From: Streptomyces cadmiisoli
Lineage (GTDB): Bacteria > Actinomycetota > Actinomycetes > Streptomycetales > Streptomycetaceae
NCBI RefSeq assembly: GCF_003261055.1
Contig: NZ_CP030073.1
Location: 6,076,001 to 6,140,000, forward strand
Length of the DNA stretch: 64,000 nt
Direction: 5' to 3'
The notes under the pieces are model-generated. The model was given only the letters and a program-made list of their open reading frames with translations, did no database searches and was not told where the DNA came from. Made by a program: the position numbers and the translations under genes. Shown in pieces: positions 20,503-28,189 of the stretch; positions within the stretch are counted from its first letter, which is position 1; the number at the start of each line of letters is the position of its first letter.

Positions 20503-21333
20503 TTAGTTCGCTGTTCGGATGGTGACTTTGCCGTCGCCGGTGCGGGCGGACACCACATGCGTGCTGGAGTCGTCCCGGGGCACGGACACGTCGACCGCCC
20601 CGTCGCCGGTCTGCGTCGTCACCCGGTACGTGGCGCGGGGCAGCGCCACGGTGACGGATCCGTCGCCGCTGCTGGAGTCCACCAGGTCGGGTACGACGCC
20701 CAGTTCGAGGCGGACCGATCCGTCGCCGGTGCGGGTGCGGACCTCGCGGGAGCGGACGTCGGCGCGCACCGAACCGTCGGCCGTGCGCAGCTCCACCGGC
20801 CCGGTCGCGTCGTCCACGTCGACGGAACCGTCGCCGGTGCGGACCTTCAGCGGCGCGGTGGTGCCCTCGACCCGGACCGAGCCGTCGCCGGTACGGATGT
20901 CCAGCGCGTCCTCGAAGCCGCGGGCCCGCACACCGCCGTCCCCGTTCTCCACCCTGACGTCGACGCCGCGCGGCACCTCGACCCGGTGCCGGGCGGAGCA
21001 GTCGGCGATGAAACCGGAGCATTTCAGCCGCAGGACGAGACGGTCGTCCGCCATGGACCAGGTCACCTCGGGATCGCCGCCCGCGACGACCGAGCCCTGG
21101 AACCACCGGGTGACCTCGATGCGGCCCTCCCGGTTCGTGTCCGCGGCGACGATCTCCAGTGCGGAGTCGTCGGAGTCGACGGTCAGGGTCGACCCCTCCA
21201 GGGCGAACGACCTCCGCTCGGGATCCTTGTCGTCCCCGGCGGACGCACCGCAGCCGGTCACCCCCGCGACGACGACCACCACGGCACCGGCGACGGCGGC
21301 CGCACGAACGGGAACGGATACGGTTCGGGCCAT
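20503..21333 (-). CDS. Secreted lipoprotein of the DUF4097 beta-repeat family
   Basis: 276 residues with a type II signal peptide and lipobox VTGC (lipidated C28). The mature part holds at least six copies of a T-G/A-DGSV turn (RTGDGSVRVEG, RTGDGSVDVDD, RTADGSVRADV, RTRTGDGSVRLEL, SSGDGSVTVAL, QTGDGAVDVSV) spaced about 19-22 residues apart, the single-stranded beta-helix pattern of DUF4097 (adhesin-like) proteins. Role unknown; an outward-facing structural or sensing role is likely. ATG 21333 is chosen by spacing from GGGGGAGA; a GTG one codon earlier is possible. Confidence 0.85.
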   Translation of the reverse strand: MARTVSVPVRAAAVAGAVVVVVAGVTGCGASAGDDKDPERRSFALEGSTLTVDSDDSALEIVAADTNREGRIEVTRWFQGSVVAGGDPEVTWSMADDRLVLRLKCSGFIADCSARHRVEVPRGVDVRVENGDGGVRARGFEDALDIRTGDGSVRVEGTTAPLKVRTGDGSVDVDDATGPVELRTADGSVRADVRSREVRTRTGDGSVRLELGVVPDLVDSSSGDGSVTVALPRATYRVTTQTGDGAVDVSVPRDDSSTHVVSARTGDGKVTIRTAN

Positions 21334-21504
21334 CACGATCTCCCCCTGAGACAGGCTTCGAGCGCCGCCCCCGGGCCGGGCCTGTCCTGGCCGGTGAGGC
21401 GACTCCTCGACGGTACGGACGGCGCCCCGGCCGCGGGATCCGGAGCGCTCCCGGATCCGCGGTGGGGTTAACCCCCGCCCCGAGTCCGGCCAGGGAATAC
21501 GGGT

Positions 21505-21535
21505 TTGCAGGACAGTGCCTCGGGCAAGGTAGGCT
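21505..21535 (+). promoter_or_regulatory. Possible promoter of the tRNA-Val gene
   Basis: TTGCAG (21505-21510) and TAGGCT (21530-21535) resemble -35 and -10 boxes, 14 bases before the mature tRNA 5' end. The 19-bp spacer is one base longer than ideal. Confidence 0.35.
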
Positions 21536-21548
21536 GTCGACTCGTCCT

Positions 21549-21623
21549 GGGCGCGTAGCTCAGCGGTAGAGCGCCGCCCTTACAAGGCGGATGTCGGCGG
21601 TTCGAAACCGTCCGCGCCCACCA
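21549..21623 (+). tRNA. tRNA-Val, anticodon UAC
   Basis: A complete cloverleaf. Acceptor stem GGGCGCG (21549-21555) pairs with CGCGCCC (21613-21619). The anticodon stem CCGCC/GGCGG encloses the loop CTTACAA, giving anticodon TAC (reads GUA and, with modification, GUG). The T-arm has GTTCGAAAC. Discriminator A21620 is followed by an encoded CCA (21621-21623). The 3' half is duplicated about 1.8 kb downstream. Confidence 0.97.
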
Positions 21624-21697
21624 GTTTCAGGACACGTCGTAGGCCCAGGTCGGCGGGTGGGTACCCGGAGATCTGGGCCTCGGTCTTTCTCGGCCGT
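21574..21697 (+). repeat. Left copy of a ~124-bp repeat: tRNA-Val 3' half plus terminator
   Basis: This segment aligns without gaps to 23368-23491 at a constant offset of 1794 bp, with about 80 percent identity by my hand count. It covers the anticodon arm, T-arm and acceptor 3' strand of the tRNA and the downstream hairpin terminator. Together the two copies bracket the glutamate decarboxylase gene. Confidence 0.85.
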
Positions 21698-21932
21698 AGA
21701 TCGTGGCACGGACGTCGCCGAGGTCGGTCGAGTCGAGGGCGTGCAGCCAGATCCGTCGGGAGTCGTTGCGGCGGAGGACGCCACCGCCGCGGGCGCCGAC
21801 GGAGACGAGCCGGTTCGGTCGGGGCCGTGTCCGTGAACTCCGGAAGCTGTCTGCTGCCGGTACGGTGCCTCACTGTTCCCGGCTCGGCGTGTCCCTCGTC
21901 TAGGCGGACATCGGCGCTGTTTGAATCGTCAT
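21624..21932. other. 309-bp intergenic region between tRNA-Val and gad
   Basis: The first 70 bp hold the tRNA terminator. The rest (21700-21932) has no supportable gene. Reading frames antisense to the tRNA here are translation artefacts. There is no clear ribosome site before gad. Confidence 0.6.
21641..21690 (+). terminator. Terminator of tRNA-Val
   Basis: AGGCCCAG (21641-21648) pairs with CTGGGCCT (21673-21680), with an inner GGGT/ACCC pairing, followed by a T-rich TCTTTCT tract (21684-21690). Confidence 0.8.
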
Positions 21933-23297
21933 ATGACTGAGCGTGACGATTTGGCGCTGTTCGGTAACCGATTCCTGACCGTGCCCGCTCCCTGCGAGAA
22001 CTTCCCTGAGGAAGGCATGCCCGCGACGGACGCGATGAGGCTGCTGGCGGTGGATCTCGCCATGGAGGGGGACCCGCAGCGCAACCTCGCCACGTTTGTC
22101 ACCACTTGGATGGAGCCGGAGGCGCAACGGATCATCGCCGAGAATCTCCACCGCAATTTCATCGACCATGCGGAGTACCCGATTTCCGCCGAGATCGAGC
22201 AGCGTTGCGTGCGCATGCTCGCCGACCTCTTCCACGCGCCGGGCAGGACGACCGGATGCCGGACCCAGGGCTCGTCCGAGGCGATCATGCTCGGGGCGCT
22301 GTCGCTGAAGTGGAAGTGGCGGAAGCGCCGCCAAGCGGCCGGTCTGTCGGTCGACCGACCCAACTTGGTCTTCGGCGGGGACGTCCACGTCGTGTGGGAG
22401 AAGTTCTGCCGCTACTTCGACGTCGAGCCGCGGATCGTGCCGCTCGCCGAGAACAAGTACACGATCGGTCCGGAGGACGTGGAGCCCCACCTCGACGGGA
22501 ACACGATCGGCGTCGTCGCCGTCCTCGGCACCACGTTCACCGGCCACAAGGACGACATCGTCGGGATCGACAAGCTGCTGCGGGACGTGCGCAAAGAGCG
22601 GGACCTCGACATCCCGATCCACGTCGACGGAGCCAGCGGCGCGTTCGTGTGGCCGTTCCTCTACCCGGACTCGAAATGGGACTTCCGGCTCGAACAGGTC
22701 CGTTCGATCAACGTCTCGGGACACAAGTACGGCCTGGTCTACCCCGGTATCGGCTGGCTGGTCTTCCGCGAAGAGTCCGATCTGCCCGAGGAGCTCGTGT
22801 TCCACGAGAACTACTTGGGCAAGACCGACGCGACGTTCACGCTGAACTTCTCCACCGGCGCGTCGATGGTGCTCGCGCAGTACTACAACTTCGTCCGGCT
22901 CGGTCGTCAGGGATACACCTACGTCATGAAGATGCTGCAGCAGAACGCCCATGCCTTGGCGGACAACCTGCGCAGCACCGGCCGCTTCGAAGTGATCGGG
23001 AGCGACCTCGAGCAACTGCCGCTGGTCGCTTTCCGTCTCGCCGGCAAGCACGATTACGACGAGTCCGACGTCGCCTGGCAACTCTCCGCCGAGCGCGGCT
23101 GGATGGTGCCGGCGTACACGCTCCCGCCCGACGCGGAGCGGGTGAAGATCATGCGTGCCCTGGTCAAGGAGACCCTGAGCCGCGAGCAGATCGATCGCCT
23201 GAGCCAGGACATCGTCGACGCGTGTCGCACTTTGGACGACAAGGGTACGACCCATGCGGTCGAGCGGGCCCAGGTCAAGCGCGGCACCGGCTACTGA
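21933..23297 (+). CDS. gad: Glutamate decarboxylase (PLP-dependent)
   Basis: 454 residues, slightly shorter than E. coli GadB (466). It converts glutamate to GABA and CO2, consuming a cytosolic proton. The PLP lysine is K265 in SINVSGHKYGLVYPG. DGASGAFVWPF holds the cofactor aspartate region, and GCRTQGSSEAIMLGAL is the phosphate-binding segment. ATG 21933 lacks a clear ribosome site; a TTG lies four codons upstream. No GABA antiporter is adjacent. Codon choice looks less GC3-biased than neighbouring genes. It is enclosed by a repeated tRNA 3' half, suggesting acquisition at the tRNA locus. Confidence 0.95.
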   Translation: MTERDDLALFGNRFLTVPAPCENFPEEGMPATDAMRLLAVDLAMEGDPQRNLATFVTTWMEPEAQRIIAENLHRNFIDHAEYPISAEIEQRCVRMLADLFHAPGRTTGCRTQGSSEAIMLGALSLKWKWRKRRQAAGLSVDRPNLVFGGDVHVVWEKFCRYFDVEPRIVPLAENKYTIGPEDVEPHLDGNTIGVVAVLGTTFTGHKDDIVGIDKLLRDVRKERDLDIPIHVDGASGAFVWPFLYPDSKWDFRLEQVRSINVSGHKYGLVYPGIGWLVFREESDLPEELVFHENYLGKTDATFTLNFSTGASMVLAQYYNFVRLGRQGYTYVMKMLQQNAHALADNLRSTGRFEVIGSDLEQLPLVAFRLAGKHDYDESDVAWQLSAERGWMVPAYTLPPDAERVKIMRALVKETLSREQIDRLSQDIVDACRTLDDKGTTHAVERAQVKRGTGY

Positions 23298-23367
23298 CGT
23301 ACCGCCGTCCCCGGTTGCCGTGCGACAGCAGCCGGAGTGACCTGTGTGCTTCTGCTCTTGACCGCGT

Positions 23368-23491
23368 CCGCCCTCACCAGGCGGTTGTCGGCGGTGCGAG
23401 ACCGTCCGCGTCCAGCGGTCGCAGGACATGACGAAGGCTCAGGTCTCCGGGTGGCCACCCGGAGACCTGAGCCTGGATCTTTTTCGGCCGT
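23368..23491 (+). repeat. Right copy: degenerate tRNA-Val 3' half plus terminator
   Basis: Aligns ungapped to 21574-21697. It keeps an anticodon arm (CCGCC, loop CTCACCA, GGCGG) that would read CAC, also a valine anticodon, a damaged T-arm (GTGCGAGAC) and an eroded acceptor end without CCA (CGCGTCCAGC). No D-arm or 5' acceptor strand precedes it, so it is a tRNA fragment, not a gene. Confidence 0.8.
23435..23484 (+). terminator. Perfect 40-bp palindromic terminator after gad
   Basis: Positions 23435-23474 form a perfect palindrome (20 bp each side, starting AGGCTCAGGTC), followed closely by TTTTT (23480-23484). It is the better-preserved counterpart of the tRNA-Val terminator and probably ends gad transcription. 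Confidence 0.85.
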
Positions 23492-23585
23492 TCAGGGCCG
23501 CCGGCCGCTCACGTGACGGAACGGCGGCGTGGAGACGGCCGTACCGCGACGGCCGTCCATGTCGCGGCCACCGCGTCGGTGCGCG

Positions 23586-24119
23586 TCACATGCGGGCGAG
23601 GATCTCCGCCTTCTTGGCCGCGAACTCCTCCTCCGAGAGGATGCCCGCGTCCCGCAGTTCCGCCAGCTGCCGCAACTGCTCGACCGGTGTGCTCGTCTGC
23701 GGCGCGGGGGCCGCGGCCGGAGCGGGGGAAGCAGCGGGAGGGGCGGCCTGGTCGGGGGCGGGGACCTTGCCGAGCACCAGGTCGGTGAGCAGTGACTTGA
23801 TGCCGGGAGCCGCGTCGTGCGGCACCCGGAACTCGATCGTGTTGCCCGAGGCCACCACCACGACCTTGGTGAACATCAGGCCGTCCCGCTTGGTCACCAC
23901 GCTGGAGATGCTCCTGACCGGGATCATCTCGGTGCCCGCGTCGGAGCTGCGCACCCCCGTGGCCAGGAGCGACGCGCCGCCGGTGAGCAGGCCCGCGGTG
24001 AGCTTCTTGGCGCTCATCCCGCGGGCCCGGGCCCACTCCACCCGGTCGTGATGGATGGCCACGTCGGCGTTCTTGCCCCCGATGTGGCTCTTGAAGGTCA
24101 TCAGCGCGTTGCTGGACAT
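23586..24119 (-). CDS. SHOCT-domain protein
   Basis: 177 residues. The first ~110 look like a beta-rich PH-like/DUF4429-type domain (TFKSHIGGKNADVAIHHDRVEW, then MIPVRSISSVVTKRDG). An Ala/Pro-rich linker follows, and the C-terminal ~30 residues are a SHOCT motif (LRQLAELRDAGILSEEEFAAKKAEILARM region). SHOCT modules are short helical hairpins often attached to membrane or nucleic-acid proteins; no specific function is known. AGGAG lies seven bases before the ATG. Confidence 0.82.
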   Translation of the reverse strand: MSSNALMTFKSHIGGKNADVAIHHDRVEWARARGMSAKKLTAGLLTGGASLLATGVRSSDAGTEMIPVRSISSVVTKRDGLMFTKVVVVASGNTIEFRVPHDAAPGIKSLLTDLVLGKVPAPDQAAPPAASPAPAAAPAPQTSTPVEQLRQLAELRDAGILSEEEFAAKKAEILARM

Positions 24120-24234
24120 GAGGTGCTCCTGACTTGAAATGCGGCGTGGTACGTGCCGCCCGCACCTAGACACACATCGAGAAGCGAAGGTTGTGTGAAG
24201 GTCGGGACAAGATCCACGGCCGCTCAGGAGCAGG

Positions 24235-24585
24235 TCAGGTCTCCTCGCTGTCGGGCTGCGGGGTTTCGTGGGCGTGCTTGAGGGTCGCGCGGGCGTCGAC
24301 GTGGTGCGGCCCCGTGAGCTGCGACCAGTAGCGGTGGGTGCTGACGAAGATCGCGAGTTCGTGTTCGCGTCGGCGGAGCTTTTCGACCTCGGCCTGTTCG
24401 TCGGCGGTCCAGCCGGGGGAGGCGGGGCGTTCGATCTTGCGCCAGCCACCGGCGTCACTGAAGCCGTCCAGGGGCTCGACCGACCAGGGGAGCCGCTTCA
24501 GCAGGGCCGACAGCTCGGCCCGGACCTGATGCAGCTCCTCCTGACCGGCGCGCAGGTCGCTGGGAAAGTCATAGGTCGTAGCCAC
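24235..24585 (-). CDS. Conserved hypothetical protein
   Basis: 116 residues from a GTG at 24585: soluble and charged, with a helical N-terminus (AGQEELHQVRAELSALLKRLPW), a Trp/Pro-rich middle (GGWRKIERPASPGWTADEQ) and a helix EVEKLRRREHELAIFVSTHRYW. The middle looks like a product-binding or small-molecule-adjacent motif found in streptomycete hypotheticals, but I cannot assign a family. The start has no clear ribosome site. Confidence 0.6.
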   Translation of the reverse strand: MATTYDFPSDLRAGQEELHQVRAELSALLKRLPWSVEPLDGFSDAGGWRKIERPASPGWTADEQAEVEKLRRREHELAIFVSTHRYWSQLTGPHHVDARATLKHAHETPQPDSEET

Positions 24586-24680
24586 GGCCGCAATGGTACG
24601 CCTGTTCGATTTTGGGTGGCGAGTTTCTTCTGGGGGTTCATGCGAACGAGTGGTCGAGCGGGTCCCGGTACGCTCGGCGC

Positions 24681-25049
24681 ATGGTGCAGAGCAAGGCCGA
24701 GAACGTGGACGCATACCTCGCCGAGGTGCAGGAGGACCGCAGGGCGGCGCTGAGCCGGCTGCGGGACCTGTGCCGTGCGGAGCTGTCCGGGTTCCGCGAG
24801 GTGATGGCGTACGGCATGCCCGCGTACGAGCGGGAGGGCGGCGCGGCGGAGATCGCGTTCGCGTCGCAGAAGCAGTACGTCTCCTTCTATCTGATGCGCG
24901 GCGACGTCCGCGACGCCTTCGAGGAGCGGCTCGCCGGACAGGACATGGGCAAGGGGTGCCTGCGTTTCCGGAAGGCCGAGCGGATCGACTTCGATCTGGT
25001 GCGCGATCTGCTGCGGGCGACGGCCGCCGAGCCCGGCACGGTCTGCTGA
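24681..25049 (+). CDS. DUF1801 (YdhG-like) family protein
   Basis: 122 residues. DUF1801 hallmarks are visible: an N-terminal helix (VDAYLAEVQEDRRAALSRLRDL), the central VMAYGMPAYER turn, the strand KQYVSFYLM, and a C-terminal GKGCLRFRKAERIDFDLVRDLL. The family folds like a small alpha/beta iron-chaperone or effector domain; function is not established. It is divergent from the preceding hypothetical. Confidence 0.85.
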   Translation: MVQSKAENVDAYLAEVQEDRRAALSRLRDLCRAELSGFREVMAYGMPAYEREGGAAEIAFASQKQYVSFYLMRGDVRDAFEERLAGQDMGKGCLRFRKAERIDFDLVRDLLRATAAEPGTVC

Positions 25050-25128
25050 GGCCGGCCCGGGACGCCGGCCACCGGGCGGGCCCGCAGGTCACGGGGCGAT
25101 GTCAGACCCTCGGTCTAACGTGGTCGGC

Positions 25129-25674
25129 ATGGACAACGTGGCGGGTGAACAGGTGCGGCTGGTGCCCTGGGCGGAGGGTGATCTCTGGCTGCTGCGCAGG
25201 GTCAACAGCCCTGAGATGACGGAGCACTTGGGCGGCCCCGAGAGCGAGGAGCGCCTGGTCGCGCGGCACCGCCGGTACGTCGAGTTGTCGGCGGGCGGGA
25301 TGTACCGGGTGGTGCTGGCGGACGGCGGCGAGACCGTGGGGTCGATCGGGTTCTGGGAGCGCGAGTGGCGGGGCGGACCGGTCTGGGAGACCGGCTGGGG
25401 AGTGCTGCCCGAGTTCCAGGGACGGGGGCTGGCCGTGCAGGCGGCCCGCGCGGTGGTGACCGCCGCACGGGCCGAGGGAGCGCACCGGTATCTCCACGCC
25501 TTCCCCAGAGTGGATCACCCCGCGTCGAACGCGGTGTGCCGGAGAGCCGGGTTCACCCTGATCGGCACGGAGGACTTCGAGTACCCGAAGGGGCACTGGA
25601 AGCCGTCCAACGACTGGCGGTACGACCTGGGCGTGGGGCTGAGAGCGGCCCGGCCGATCACGTCGGAGACGTGA
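25129..25674 (+). CDS. GNAT-family N-acetyltransferase
   Basis: 181 residues, RimJ/RimL-like GNAT. The acetyl-CoA pyrophosphate loop is VLPEFQGRGLAVQAARAV (Q/RxxGxG/A pattern). The C-terminal HPASNAVCRRAGFTLIGTE is the usual substrate-side segment. Substrate unknown. ATG 25129 is chosen because the domain starts directly after it; ATG 25099 is in frame. The last 17 bp overlap a convergent reductase gene. Confidence 0.85.
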   Translation: MDNVAGEQVRLVPWAEGDLWLLRRVNSPEMTEHLGGPESEERLVARHRRYVELSAGGMYRVVLADGGETVGSIGFWEREWRGGPVWETGWGVLPEFQGRGLAVQAARAVVTAARAEGAHRYLHAFPRVDHPASNAVCRRAGFTLIGTEDFEYPKGHWKPSNDWRYDLGVGLRAARPITSET

Positions 25675-26566
25675 CGTAGCTCAGCTCGCGCACCAGCTTC
25701 GCCGCCACCGGGGTGGGTACGCCGTGCCGCTCGGCGGCGCGCAGCAACGCGCCGCCGATGGCGTCCAGTTCCAGAGGACGGCCCGCCTCCGCGTCACGCT
25801 GCATGGAGGACTTGGTGTGGGGCGGGAAGGCGTCGTAGCGGGCGAGCGCCTGGGCGGGGTCGGCCGGACCGCCACAGGCTCGGCTCACCGCGGCCGTCTC
25901 CCCCACGAGGGCCGCCAGCTCGTCGCGGTGCCGGGAGCGCACGTCGCCCAGGGGGAGGGCGTAGCGCGTGGTGAGCAGTGCGAAGGGGGCGAGGAAGGAC
26001 ATCTTCGCCCACAGGGCCGCCGCCTCGTCGTCCAGGACGCGGGTGGTGGGCCCGGCGGCCGAGATGGCCGCCGCCAGCGCGTCGAGACGCTCACGCGGCA
26101 CGGGGTCGCCGGTGAGGTCGATCTCGGCGAAGGGACTGGCGTGTTCGATCTCGCCGGGGGCGACCCGGGTCGACTCGACCCGGATGACGGCCGGGGCCAC
26201 CTGGTCGGGGCGGTAGCGGGAGCGCAGGAGGGAGGGGTGTTCGATGCCGTTCAGGAAGGGGACGAGCAGGGCGTCGCCCAGCGTGTGGGCGGGGACGCGG
26301 GAGAGCGCGGCATCGAGGGCCGTGTGCTTGACGGCGATCAGACAGACGTCGACGGGTTCGCGCAGCTCTTCGGCCGCTTCGACGTCGGCGGTGAAGTCGC
26401 CGAACAGAGTGCTGCGGACGTGGACACCGGTGGTGCGCAGGGTCTCGGCGGTGGTCTCGCCGGCCAGGCAGATCACCCGGTGGCCGGCCCGGGCGAGGAG
26501 GCCGGCGAGCAGGCCTCCCACCCCTCCGGGGCCCAGTACCGCCACGGTGAGTTCGTCGTGCGCCAT
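25658..26566 (-). CDS. Ketopantoate reductase-like NADPH dehydrogenase (ApbA/PanE family)
   Basis: 302 residues. The N-terminal Rossmann fold has VLGPGGVGGLLAGLLARAGH (GxGxxG, residues 11-16). The catalytic lysine region is LIAVKHTALDAAL, and the C-terminal ApbA domain ends in SSMQRDAEAGRPLELDAIGGAL. PanE makes pantoate for CoA synthesis; genomes often carry several paralogues with other substrates, and no pantothenate gene is adjacent here, so the substrate is open. Confidence 0.88.
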   Translation of the reverse strand: MAHDELTVAVLGPGGVGGLLAGLLARAGHRVICLAGETTAETLRTTGVHVRSTLFGDFTADVEAAEELREPVDVCLIAVKHTALDAALSRVPAHTLGDALLVPFLNGIEHPSLLRSRYRPDQVAPAVIRVESTRVAPGEIEHASPFAEIDLTGDPVPRERLDALAAAISAAGPTTRVLDDEAAALWAKMSFLAPFALLTTRYALPLGDVRSRHRDELAALVGETAAVSRACGGPADPAQALARYDAFPPHTKSSMQRDAEAGRPLELDAIGGALLRAAERHGVPTPVAAKLVRELSYVTSPT

Positions 26567-26827
26567 GGTCCATGGCTCCTCTCGTCGGTCGGCCCCGGGA
26601 AGGTGGCCGCCTCAAGCGGATCATCGCAGGCGGGGGTCGGACGGCGATAGGGCGGAGCGGGGTTTCCACTTGACCGGTCCTCGGCGGTCCCGCCTCGGCC
26701 GCGCAGGCCCCCGCCCGTCCCGCCTCGGCCGCTCCGGCCCGTGGCCCCGGGCCGTCCGACGGCCGCACACCCCGACGAACCGCCCCGTGCCCCTGCCGAA
26801 CACTCACTGAAGAAGGAGACTGGAGTC

Positions 26828-27058
26828 ATGTGCCGCAGTATCAAGACGCTTCGTCCGCCGGTATTGCCCGAGGAGGCCACCGAGGCCGATATCCGGGCCG
26901 CCGCCTTGCAGTACGTGCGGAAGGTCTCCGGGTTCCGGGCACCCGCCGCGCACAACCAGGAGGTCTTCGACCGCGCCGTCGACGTGATCGCCGAGGCGAC
27001 GGCCGAGCTGCTCGCGGGACTGGAGGTGCGGGGACGGGCCGCCCGGCAGGCGGGATAG
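26828..27058 (+). CDS. DUF2277 family small protein
   Basis: 76 residues beginning MCRSIKTLRPP, the DUF2277 signature, followed by helical segments (EADIRAAALQYVRKVSGF, FDRAVDVIAEATAELLAGL) that resemble a half-size DNA-binding fold. AAGGAG lies upstream of the ATG. Function unknown. Confidence 0.85.
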   Translation: MCRSIKTLRPPVLPEEATEADIRAAALQYVRKVSGFRAPAAHNQEVFDRAVDVIAEATAELLAGLEVRGRAARQAG

Positions 27059-27420
27059 CCACGCCGCTCCGGCGCAGGTCGGACGGCTTACTCCTGACTG
27101 CTTTCACCTGACGGTTTACGCCTGACGGTTTACGCCTGACGGCCGCGGGCCGACGATCGTCACCTGCCGCCCGGGGTTCTCACCTGCCGTGTCGCTTGCC
27201 GTCTGCCGTCTGTTGTCCGCCGCACCATGTCGCCGCACGATGTCTGTCGCAGGGTGTCTGCCGTTCGCCGCTCGTGGGCCTCACTGTCCGTGTCGCCCGG
27301 CGTGCGTTCCCCGACGGTCGTCGCTTGCCGTGGGTCAGCAGCCCCCGGTCGGCAGCGGGCAACCATCGGTCACCGCGCCTCCCGCGTGCCCGCTGAACCC
27401 CGTCGGCTGCGCCGGCTCGG
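27059..27420. other. 362-bp intergenic region with short tandem repeats
   Basis: No gene supported. A 14-bp unit CCTGACGGTTTACG is repeated at 27107-27120 and 27121-27134 with a third partial copy to 27142. Further on, degenerate TTGCCGTCTGCCG-type runs give several spurious overlapping frames. Confidence 0.7.
27107..27142. repeat. 14-bp tandem repeat, 2.6 copies
   Basis: Two perfect CCTGACGGTTTACG units and a third truncated to CCTGACGG, in the noncoding gap after the DUF2277 gene. Confidence 0.9.
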
Positions 27421-28044
27421 CTAGGCCGGCTCCGCTTCCTGTTCGCGCCGCATCAGGTACGTCGCCGCCGCGCCGGCCCCGATCAGTGCCAGGACGGAAA
27501 CCCCCGTGGCGAGCCAGGTCGCGCCCAGCCAGTGGGCGCCGAAGTAGCCGAGGGCGACGCTGTACGTGGCCCAGGCGAGGCCCGCCAGGGCGGACCAGGG
27601 GACGAAGTCGCGGGCGCGGCGGTGCGCGGCGCCCGCGGTGAGGGAGACGACCGAGCGTCCGGCGGGGGCGAACCGGGCGAGGACGACAAGGGCGCCGCCG
27701 CCCCGGGCCAGGGCCGCGCCAAGACGTTCCTGCGCGGTGATCAGGCGGGGTGACCGGGCGAGGGCACGGTCCAGACGGGGGCCGCCGCGCCAGGCCAGGC
27801 GGTACGCCACCAGGTCGCCGAGCACGGAGGCGGTGGTCGCGCACAGCGTGAGGGCCAGGATGTCGGGGACGCTGTCCGGGACCTGGCCGGTCGCCGCGCC
27901 GGAGCCGGCGGCCGCGGCCGTGGCGGCCATGATGACCAGCACACCGCTCGGCAGCACCGGAACGAACACGTCGAGGAGGACCGACGCGGCGACCATGGCG
28001 TAGATCCATGGACTGCCTGTCAGTGACCCCAGACTCTCCAGCAC
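27421..28044 (-). CDS. DedA-family membrane protein (second in the window)
   Basis: 207 residues, normal DedA length. TM helices are clear, with LDVFVPVLPSGVLVIMA at the N-terminal re-entrant loop and VLARFAPAGRSVVSLTAGAAH as the family's arginine-containing core segment. The alternative GTG at 28074 adds ten residues; 28044 is preferred because GGGGAG lies five bases upstream. Likely a lipid-carrier flippase-type protein. Confidence 0.85.
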   Translation of the reverse strand: MLESLGSLTGSPWIYAMVAASVLLDVFVPVLPSGVLVIMAATAAAAGSGAATGQVPDSVPDILALTLCATTASVLGDLVAYRLAWRGGPRLDRALARSPRLITAQERLGAALARGGGALVVLARFAPAGRSVVSLTAGAAHRRARDFVPWSALAGLAWATYSVALGYFGAHWLGATWLATGVSVLALIGAGAAATYLMRREQEAEPA

Positions 28045-28189
28045 CGCGACTCCCCGTTGCTCCCCCGTGAGCACACAGAGTACGCCCGAGGTGTGACAGA
28101 CGGTTCATGGGGGGCTCGTGTGTTCGGAAACGGACGTTCACCGCACCGCCATCGGTGTGTGAACGGGAGGAGAGGAAGGGACGGCGGGT

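Noticed and set aside
21560..21873. Minus-strand frames ending in GADGFEPPTSAL and GRGRFRTADIRL
   Set aside because: These are well-known artefacts from translating the strand opposite a tRNA gene; they overlap tRNA-Val and its terminator.
21549..23491. Active integrative element at tRNA-Val
   Set aside because: No integrase, excisionase or replication gene between the repeats, which are about 20 percent diverged; at most an ancient remnant.
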